From Bacteroidota bacterium (GTDB lineage Bacteria > Bacteroidota > Rhodothermia > Rhodothermales > UBA10348), in NCBI GenBank assembly GCA_004356385.1, contig SMXL01000133.1, positions 1-6,783 of the forward strand: DNA of 6,783 nt, in the 5' to 3' direction. Made by a program: the position numbers and the translations under genes. Shown here piece after piece: positions 1 to 4,907 of this stretch (its first letter is position 1; the number at the start of each line of letters is the position of its first letter). The notes below the pieces were generated by a model, which was given only the letters and a program-made list of their open reading frames with translations, was not told where the DNA came from and made no database searches.

Positions 1-647
1 ATATTTTTCCCGTCCACGTCCCCGATGATATTCATTACCTCGGCCACGTTGGGTTGCGGCCTTCTTTTGTCGATCATCGCGAGGTCACCGCCGAGCCGTT
101 TGGCATAGGCCCGGGCCATCTTGATCCCTCCGACGTCCGGAGCAACCACAGCCAGGTTCTCCAAATTCATTTGTTTCAGGTGGTCGAGAAACACGGCCGA
201 TCCATAAAGGTGGTCAACCGGAACATCGAAGAAGCCCTGAAGCTGTGCGGCGTGCAGATCCATCGTCAGAACCCGGTCCACTCCTGCCACACCCAGCATA
301 TCCGCCATCAGCTTGGATGCGATGGAAACGCGAGGTTGATCCTTCCGGTCTTGACGGGCGTAACCGAAGTACGGTATGACCGCGTTAATTCGATCGGCAG
401 ATGCCCTCTTGGCAGCATCGATCATCAGGAACAGCTCCAGCCAATTGTCCGCATTCGGATGCGTACTCTGAATCAGGAACAGATCGGAGCCCCGGATGGA
501 TTCTTCGTAATGGACATAGATCTCTCCGTCGGAGAAATTCTTGATTTCGACCAGGCCCAACTCCCGACCAGCCTTGGCGGCAATCGCTTCTGCCAACGCG
601 GGGTTGGAACGACCTGAGAATATGCTGATGCGATTGCCCTTATGCAT
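1..647 (-). CDS. prs: Ribose-phosphate pyrophosphokinase (PRPP synthetase), C-terminus cut by window edge
   Basis: Makes PRPP from ribose 5-phosphate and ATP in the cytoplasm, feeding purine, pyrimidine, histidine, tryptophan and NAD synthesis. The minus-strand frame from the ATG at 647 reads through 215 codons to base 1 without a stop. Class I hallmarks are visible: an N-terminal ISIFSGRSNP stretch, FSDGEIYV (about 38-45), the ATP-binding-loop motif YARQDRK (about 96-102), the metal-binding MDLHAAQ (129-135) with its His at 132, APDVGG (169-174), and the flexible catalytic loop DKRRP (193-197), with Lys194 and Arg196 matching the family's catalytic pair. The usual length is about 315 residues, so about 100 residues, including the ribose-phosphate loop (DDxxxTxGT type), lie outside the window. 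No Shine-Dalgarno site precedes the ATG. The gene lies 70 bases downstream of tRNA-Gln and may be cotranscribed with it. The identification is firm. Confidence 0.96.
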   Translation of the reverse strand, partial: MHKGNRISIFSGRSNPALAEAIAAKAGRELGLVEIKNFSDGEIYVHYEESIRGSDLFLIQSTHPNADNWLELFLMIDAAKRASADRINAVIPYFGYARQDRKDQPRVSIASKLMADMLGVAGVDRVLTMDLHAAQLQGFFDVPVDHLYGSAVFLDHLKQMNLENLAVVAPDVGGIKMARAYAKRLGGDLAMIDKRRPQPNVAEVMNIIGDVDGKN

Positions 648-717
648 TTCGACTGAGTGTGCGCTTGACTAGCGGCGTATGCGTCCGATTCGGATTGGTT
701 ATTCTACCTACTTTTTG

Positions 718-788
718 TTGCCCGGGAAGGATTCGAACCTTCACCGACGGCTCCAAAGGCCGCTGTCCTGCCATTAGACCACCGGGCA
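718..788 (-). tRNA. tRNA-Gln, anticodon UUG
   Basis: Read on the minus strand, the 71 bases fold into a full cloverleaf. A 7-bp acceptor stem pairs TGCCCGG (788-782) with CCGGGCA (725-719). The D arm reads GTCTAATGGCAGGAC. A 5-bp anticodon stem (one G-U pair) encloses loop CTTTGGA, with anticodon TTG at 756-754. The T arm has a 5-bp stem around TTCGAAT. The discriminator base is A at 718. The 3' CCA is not encoded; the following bases are CAA and an A-run, so CCA would be added by nucleotidyltransferase. The D arm and the CTTTGGA loop are typical of bacterial glutamine tRNAs. Proline (TGG) was excluded because a loop shifted by one base breaks the anticodon stem. Confidence 0.95.
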
Positions 789-816
789 TAATTGCCCTTT
801 ACGCTTACGATTCGCT

Positions 817-832
817 TATTTTCTCGAAAATA
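817..832. repeat. Short dyad upstream of the tRNA gene
   Basis: TATTTTC and GAAAATA form a 7-bp inverted repeat around a two-base centre, ending 28 bases upstream of the tRNA 5' end. The centre is too small for an RNA hairpin loop, so a DNA-binding site is the likelier meaning if it matters at all. It overlaps the candidate -10 box. An AT-rich dyad of this size can occur by chance. Confidence 0.3.
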
Positions 833-854
833 GATACGTAACGGGTATAGTCCA
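827..854 (-). promoter_or_regulatory. Candidate promoter for tRNA-Gln (and possibly prs)
   Basis: On the minus strand, TGGACT (854-849, four of six matches to TTGACA) lies 16 bases upstream of TATTTT (832-827, four of six matches to TATAAT). This would start transcription near 820, about 30 bases before the tRNA 5' end. The position is plausible but both boxes are weak, and the lineage may not use the E. coli consensus. This is inferred only from motif and position. Confidence 0.2.
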
Positions 855-938
855 GATAATTTAACGACTCCCCATTCTGAGTGCAATGAATCTGGATTGC
901 GGAATCGGTAGGCACGAAAATTTCACGGAGTAGGCTAA

Positions 939-958
939 TCGGTGAATGGACTCACCGA
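939..958 (-). terminator. Stem-loop over the stop codon of the S58 peptidase gene
   Basis: A perfect 7-bp inverted repeat (TCGGTGA / TCACCGA) with a six-base loop sits at the 3' end of the S58 peptidase gene; its left arm on the minus strand contains the TGA stop (954-952). No U-run follows, so it is not a classic intrinsic terminator. It could be a weak terminator or a 3'-end stabilising hairpin for the peptidase mRNA. I see no stronger terminator between this gene and the tRNA. Confidence 0.25.
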
Positions 959-2154
959 CCGTAGATCCTCAGCAATCGTTTGATATCGTCGAGAGGCAAT
1001 TCTTCGATCGTGCCGTTCATTCCGGTCATTGTGGTTGCCTGGAAAAGTGCATTGTAGATCGCCTCCTCCGCAGCCTCCATGGCAGCCTGAAAAAGCGGAG
1101 ACATCGATCCGTTCGGCAGCTCGGCGATCATCGATTCTTCCGACCTCCGGCCGGGTGTCCTTCTTACAGATTCGGCCGTGGAGAACGAAACGGCATAGTC
1201 TCCGGATCCGTTGGTTGCGGGAGAACCGGTACGACCAATGGCCGCGAGTGCCCGGCGGGCAAGCCGTGTCAAATTCCTGTCCGACACCGGTGCATCCGTC
1301 GCGAGCACGAGAATGACAGAACCGTCCGCGTCTCCCGAATCGGTCGCGCCCTTCAAATAATATTTTCCAAGTTCCTTTCCTACCGGGATGCCATCCAGCT
1401 GGAATACACCGCCGTAGTTCGTCTGCGCCAGAACACCTACCGTCCATCCTCCCAGTCGGTCGGGCAGAATCCGAGAACTTGTCCCTATTCCTCCTTTCCA
1501 ACCAAATGTGATGGTACCGGTCCCGGCGCCCACCGAACCTTCGACCACCGGACCCGATTGTGCCTTGTTGATGGCTTCAATGACATGGGCTTTACGGACA
1601 TGACGGCCACGAATATCGTTCAGGAATCCATCATTCGTTTCCCCTACTATCGCGTTAACCGAGCGCACTCGCTCGTTTCCCTCCTGATCCAGCGTCCATT
1701 CGATGATTCCTTCCATCCCTTGCGGCACGGAAAGTGTATTCGTCAACACGATCGGAGTCTCAATTTCTCCCAGTTCGAGGATCTGTGTGGTGCCGGCAAA
1801 TTTTCCATACCCGTTCGCGACTGCAAATCCTGCAGGTACTTTTTCCTGATAGAGATTCCCACCGTGTGGCAGAATGGCCGTAACGCCCGTCCGCACGTCT
1901 GTACCTTCGATGAGCGTGACGTGGGAAACAAGGACGCCCGCCACATCTGTGATGGCGTTGAGAGGACCTGGATTCAGAACTCCGGGCGCTATTCCAAGCT
2001 CGCGTGCTCGCGGCTTAGCCTGCTGCTGACGCGAGGGGCTGTTTGATCTGATTGAGGCCTGCACCGTACTCGGCCACGCAAAGGCACAAGCCAGGATCGC
2101 TGGAAGAATGAATCGCCGCAAAGTCCGGTTCGCGCAACGCAAATTGAAATACAT
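952..2154 (-). CDS. Exported S58-family (DmpA/BapA-type) autoprocessing aminopeptidase
   Basis: A 400-residue member of peptidase family S58 (P1 family), Ntn-hydrolase-like enzymes that cut themselves into two chains and release N-terminal residues, including D-amino acids (DmpA) or beta-amino acids (BapA) from peptides and amides. Family landmarks occur in order: GVLNPGPLNAITDVAGV (58-74), a glycine-rich ANGYGKFAG (113-121), GETNDGFLND (171-180), EGSVGAGTGT (205-214), WKGGIGTSSR (219-228), TDAPVSDRNLTRLARRA (286-302) and a C-terminal LPLDDIKRLLRIYGR. By family analogy the chain splits before a Ser in the TSSR motif, probably Ser226, which becomes the nucleophile. Residues 1-33 look like a signal peptide: basic start, hydrophobic core near 16-26, and VQA before a likely cut after Ala33. 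The product is therefore probably periplasmic. The start is supported by a strong Shine-Dalgarno site. It is divergent from a racemase-family gene. The exact substrate cannot be told from sequence. Confidence 0.93.
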   Translation of the reverse strand: MYFNLRCANRTLRRFILPAILACAFAWPSTVQASIRSNSPSRQQQAKPRARELGIAPGVLNPGPLNAITDVAGVLVSHVTLIEGTDVRTGVTAILPHGGNLYQEKVPAGFAVANGYGKFAGTTQILELGEIETPIVLTNTLSVPQGMEGIIEWTLDQEGNERVRSVNAIVGETNDGFLNDIRGRHVRKAHVIEAINKAQSGPVVEGSVGAGTGTITFGWKGGIGTSSRILPDRLGGWTVGVLAQTNYGGVFQLDGIPVGKELGKYYLKGATDSGDADGSVILVLATDAPVSDRNLTRLARRALAAIGRTGSPATNGSGDYAVSFSTAESVRRTPGRRSEESMIAELPNGSMSPLFQAAMEAAEEAIYNALFQATTMTGMNGTIEELPLDDIKRLLRIYGR

Positions 2155-2163
2155 GGTTACTAG

Positions 2164-2171
2164 CTCCTCTC
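2164..2171 (-). promoter_or_regulatory. Strong Shine-Dalgarno site of the S58 peptidase gene
   Basis: On the minus strand GAGAGGAG ends nine bases before the ATG at 2154. It fixes the start and so supports the signal peptide as part of the protein. Most other ATG starts in this window lack such a site. Confidence 0.75.
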
Positions 2172-2195
2172 AATTGTACTTATTGTGCATGGCTT

Positions 2196-2223
2196 TTGTA
2201 TTTATTGGCCGATTGAATATAAA
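2196..2223 (+). promoter_or_regulatory. Candidate promoter for the racemase-family gene
   Basis: In the 149-bp divergent spacer (2155-2303), TTGTAT (2196-2201) is followed after 16 bases by TATAAA (2218-2223, five of six matches to TATAAT). Transcription would start near 2230 with a leader of about 74 bases. The -35 box is poor (three of six). I could not find a credible promoter for the opposite gene in the same spacer, though one must lie here or close by. A CACGTG palindrome follows at 2224-2229. Confidence 0.25.
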
Positions 2224-2303
2224 CACGTGGTCGACGAATCGCCGCTGGTTTACCAACGAATGGCCGCCAGGTCGCCACGAACGATCATCTCCAAACCGAC
2301 TCG

Positions 2304-3071
2304 ATGGAGACCAAAAAACCACTGATAGGAATCCTGGGAGGCATGGGGCCGCAAGCAGGACTTGACCTGTCCGCGAAAATTATCGAAGAAACCAGAGCTG
2401 AGACCGACCAGGATCATCTGCCCGTCGTACTGTTCTCGATGCCGGAATACGTGCCCAATCGAACCGATTATTTGTTGGGAAAAACGACTATTAATCCCTC
2501 TATAGAGCTCTCCAGGCAGCTTGCCTTGATGTCGAACCTCGGAGTAACGGTGGTTGGAATCGCTTGCAATACTGCTCACAACGAACCGATATTCGACGAA
2601 CTCCTCAAGTGCCTGGAAGATGTTGCCCCAAACATTCGATTGCTGAACATGATCGATGAGACCGTTGCGTTCATTCGAGAAAGCCATCCCGACTTCTCCC
2701 GAATTGGAATCCTCGCTACCAGAGGCACGTATCTCTTTCGACTCTATGACGATCGCGTCGAATCCGCGGGGTTGGTACCCGTTCTACCCGACGAGTCGAT
2801 TGCTATGGGGTCGTTACAGTCGGCGATTTCTGACCCAAACTGGGGAATTAAATCGTATTCGAATCCGGTCACCGACGAAGCTCAGTCCGCTGTCTGTGAA
2901 GCCATTGAAAACCTGAGAGAACACGGTGCTGAGGCCGTAATTCTTGGGTGTACAGAACTACCCCTTGCCGTTAAAACAGATTCGATTCAAAACCCGATCA
3001 TTGTTGATCCGACTCGAATATTGGCCCGAGCCCTCATCAGGGATGTCCATCCACATAAATTGCGACCATGA
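2304..3071 (+). CDS. Aspartate/glutamate racemase-family protein
   Basis: A 255-residue cytoplasmic protein of the PLP-independent Asp/Glu racemase superfamily, which interconverts L and D forms of acidic amino acids with two opposed cysteines. Landmarks are GILGGMGPQAG (9-19), IACNTAH (86-92) with Cys88, and ILGCTELPLA (213-222) with Cys216; the two Cys-Thr pairs mark the two halves of the active site. Length and Cys spacing fit aspartate racemase or RacX/YgeA-like enzymes rather than MurI, which lacks the GGMGP opening. Relatives can have other substrates, so aspartate is the likeliest but not a certain one. No Shine-Dalgarno site is visible before ATG 2304. The frame is open back to a stop at 2220 without another good start, so translation may begin without an anti-SD contact. 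It is divergent from the exported S58 peptidase gene, which suggests a shared role in D-/beta-amino-acid metabolism. Confidence 0.9.
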   Translation: METKKPLIGILGGMGPQAGLDLSAKIIEETRAETDQDHLPVVLFSMPEYVPNRTDYLLGKTTINPSIELSRQLALMSNLGVTVVGIACNTAHNEPIFDELLKCLEDVAPNIRLLNMIDETVAFIRESHPDFSRIGILATRGTYLFRLYDDRVESAGLVPVLPDESIAMGSLQSAISDPNWGIKSYSNPVTDEAQSAVCEAIENLREHGAEAVILGCTELPLAVKTDSIQNPIIVDPTRILARALIRDVHPHKLRP

Positions 3072-3125
3072 GTCTCGGATATGGGAACAGAATGGGCGCC
3101 AACCGGACATGGAGTTACATAGATC

Positions 3126-3168
3126 GGGCACCGGTCCCATGGTCACCGACTTTCCTGAAACCGGTTCA
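3126..3168. repeat. Two similar inverted repeats upstream of the DtxR/MntR-type regulator
   Basis: Two 13-bp imperfect palindromes share one design: a three-base arm, one extra base, ACCGGT, and the complementary three-base arm. They are GGGCACCGGTCCC (3126-3138) and TGAAACCGGTTCA (3156-3168), placed exactly 30 bp apart and ending 44 bp before the regulator's ATG. They could be operators for that gene. ACCGGT also recurs inside several coding regions here, so the core itself is not rare in this genome and the call is tentative. They do not resemble well-known MntR or DtxR boxes. Confidence 0.3.
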
Positions 3169-3212
3169 ATGAATAAGGGTATGGGCGTTTCCCACAAGCA
3201 GCAATTCCCGCT

Positions 3213-3869
3213 ATGCTGAGTCAAGCCGTAGAAGATTATCTCAAGACGATCTATAGACTTCACAACGGAGACCCGGTCTCTACGACCGAGATTGCAAAAA
3301 CGCTGGGAGTTTCACCGGCGTCCGTAACCAATATGATCAAGCGGCTGTCCGGGATGGGTCTGGTTACACACACGGCCTATCACGGTGTAACGCTCACCGA
3401 TGCAGGTATTAAGATCGCACTCGAAATCATCCGGCATCACCGATTACTCGAGACCTACCTCAAGGAAATTATGGGGTATAACTGGGAAGAGATGCACGAT
3501 GAAGCCGAGACGCTCGAGCACCATATCTCAGAAGAATTTGAAGATCGGCTGGATGAAATGCTGGGATACCCCACGCACGATCCCCACGGTGACCCTATTC
3601 CTTCTCGCGACGGACGTGTCCCTCCTTCTTCAACAGATCCATTGACCACTTTTTCAGAAGGTGAGTCCGTTCTAGTTCACCGACTGGCTGATTCCGACCC
3701 GGCGACGCTTGCAAGGCTGGAATCGTTCGGGATTTTGCCGCGAGTTCGGATTACACTGGTCAACCAGCCAGCCAGCGACGGATCTGTCAGGGTTCGAGTT
3801 GGCGGAGTCGAACACGAATTATCGCCCGACGATGCACAGTCGGTTTACGGCGTATTGGCCCGAACGTGA
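3213..3869 (+). CDS. DtxR/MntR-family metal-dependent transcriptional repressor
   Basis: A 218-residue cytoplasmic DNA-binding protein. Domains in order: winged helix (about 1-62, recognition region SPASVTNMIKRL at 34-45), metal-binding dimerisation domain (about 65-120), a GDPIP linker (126-130), and a C-terminal SH3-like/FeoA domain (about 147-216). Compared from memory with the known family members, Asp8, His76, Glu99, Glu102 and His103 fall at the manganese ligands of B. subtilis MntR, while DtxR has Met and Cys at the first and third of these. MntR Glu11 is Lys here. His95 and Glu80 match DtxR ancillary-site residues. So the sensor looks manganese-leaning but keeps the longer DtxR-type architecture that short MntR proteins lack. 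There is no Shine-Dalgarno site before the ATG. It is followed after 26 bp by the epimerase gene, probably in one operon. No metal transporter gene is in view, so its targets are unknown. Confidence 0.92.
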   Translation: MLSQAVEDYLKTIYRLHNGDPVSTTEIAKTLGVSPASVTNMIKRLSGMGLVTHTAYHGVTLTDAGIKIALEIIRHHRLLETYLKEIMGYNWEEMHDEAETLEHHISEEFEDRLDEMLGYPTHDPHGDPIPSRDGRVPPSSTDPLTTFSEGESVLVHRLADSDPATLARLESFGILPRVRITLVNQPASDGSVRVRVGGVEHELSPDDAQSVYGVLART

Positions 3870-3895
3870 AATCGTAGATCCAAGCAAATCATTCC

Positions 3896-4903
3896 ATGAG
3901 ATACTTCCTAACCGGTGCTACCGGTTTTATCGGCCGCCGCGTGGCCATTCGCCTCTTGGAGAGTGGACACGAGGTAGCTGCACTTGTTCGTAAGCCCCAT
4001 GAGGCCAGGGACCTGATGGTTCAGGGAGCCGAGATATTTAAGGGGGACATCACGGATCGCCAGACCATCGCCTCGGGAATGCAAGGCGCCGATGGTGTAT
4101 TTCACATCGCAGCCAAATATGCATTGGGCCTTCGCAGTCATTCTTCGATGGAATCGATCAACGTTGGTGGAACCCGAAATGTACTGCGTACCATGAGGGA
4201 GCTGCAAATTCCGAGAGGGGTCTACACGAGTTCCATCATTGTCAATTCAGACACCAAAGGCATCCTTGTCGATGAGACATATCACTACGACGGCCCTCAC
4301 CTGAGTGAATACGGCCGTACCAAATGGGAGGCCCATTACAACGTTGCAAAATCGATGATTTTTGACGGTCTTCCACTCATCATTGTGTTGCCCTCCACGG
4401 TATACGGTCCGGGCGACGAGAGCTCGATTGCACTTATGTTCAAGGACTTCCTTCGCGGCCGCCTTCCCATGATTCCAGCGATATCGACGCTTTCGTGGGC
4501 TCACGTCGACGACGTCGTAAACGGGCATTTATTGGCCATGGAGAAAGGCAAAATCGGAGAGTCTTACGTCCTGTCCGGACCTACTCACTCCTTTGTAGAA
4601 GCGCTCCAAGAGGCCGCCCGGATCACCCGAAGACGCCCCCCACCCATTCACTTGGGACCGGGCTTATTCAGGCTTGTCTCCAAGCTGTCCGGAGCGCTGG
4701 AGCGATTCTTCAAGATTCCGTCTCACTATTCGGCCGAAGCGCTGGCCTCGTCTGCCGGAACATCAATGATTGCTTCCTTTGAAAAGGCCCGGGCTGAACT
4801 TGGATATGAACCACGCGACCTGCGACAGGGCCTGAAGGGTACATTGACGGATATCGCTTCGCGCATTTCGGAAGAAAGAAAAATGAAACGCCAACGGAGA
4901 TAA
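3896..4903 (+). CDS. NAD(P)-dependent extended-SDR epimerase/reductase
   Basis: A 335-residue Rossmann-fold enzyme of the extended short-chain dehydrogenase family. The dinucleotide-binding motif TGATGFIG is at 6-13, an acidic GDITD at 50-54, NVGGTRNVL at 89-97, the active-site Ser region YTSSI at 110-114, and the catalytic YGRTK (Tyr139, Lys143). LPSTVYGPGD (165-174) and WAHVDDVVNGHL (201-212) form the substrate-side signature. The pattern is closest to the dihydroflavonol-4-reductase-like and hopanoid-associated sugar epimerase (HpnA-like) branch, but no hopanoid genes are in view, so the substrate is left open. The C-terminus ends in a basic RKMKRQRR tail. The ATG has no Shine-Dalgarno site. 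It lies 26 bp after the metal regulator gene, and its last codons contain the ribosome-binding site of rnr, which starts 4 bp after its stop, so translation of the two may be coupled. Confidence 0.9.
   Translation: MRYFLTGATGFIGRRVAIRLLESGHEVAALVRKPHEARDLMVQGAEIFKGDITDRQTIASGMQGADGVFHIAAKYALGLRSHSSMESINVGGTRNVLRTMRELQIPRGVYTSSIIVNSDTKGILVDETYHYDGPHLSEYGRTKWEAHYNVAKSMIFDGLPLIIVLPSTVYGPGDESSIALMFKDFLRGRLPMIPAISTLSWAHVDDVVNGHLLAMEKGKIGESYVLSGPTHSFVEALQEAARITRRRPPPIHLGPGLFRLVSKLSGALERFFKIPSHYSAEALASSAGTSMIASFEKARAELGYEPRDLRQGLKGTLTDIASRISEERKMKRQRR
4896..4899 (+). promoter_or_regulatory. Shine-Dalgarno site that decides the TTG start of rnr
   Basis: GGAG lies eight bases before TTG 4908, inside the last codons of the epimerase gene. 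In the rnr frame a stop at 4884-4886 bars any earlier start, and TTG 4908 is the first codon after it that could initiate, so the site and the TTG support each other. Confidence 0.75.
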
Positions 4904-4907
4904 CAAA

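Noticed and set aside
54..617. 187-codon plus-strand open frame at the left edge
   Set aside because: It lies antisense within prs, whose minus-strand reading carries all expected PRPP synthetase motifs; the plus-strand product has no family features.
935..1501. 188-codon minus-strand frame overlapping the S58 gene
   Set aside because: It is an alternative frame of the same strand within the peptidase gene, with low-complexity Arg/Gly-rich translation and no motif.
946..2046. Long 366-codon open frame on the plus strand, opposite the S58 peptidase gene
   Set aside because: It is antisense to a gene with unmistakable S58 motifs along its whole length. Its own translation is rich in Arg, Cys and His with no recognisable domain, as expected from an antisense shadow of biased codons.
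3169..3219. Possible 16-residue leader peptide whose stop overlaps the regulator's ATG
   Set aside because: The ATG at 3169 has no Shine-Dalgarno site, it is just the tail of a longer chance frame beginning at 2944, and the peptide shows no run of regulatory codons.
3268..3280. Palindrome GAGACCCGGTCTC within the regulator gene
   Set aside because: It is in the coding region for the winged helix with no partner site nearby; chance is enough to explain it.
3910..3926. Perfect inverted repeat AACCGGT-GCT-ACCGGTT at the start of the epimerase gene
   Set aside because: It is produced by the codons of the conserved Thr-Gly-Ala-Thr-Gly nucleotide-binding motif, so protein constraint explains it.
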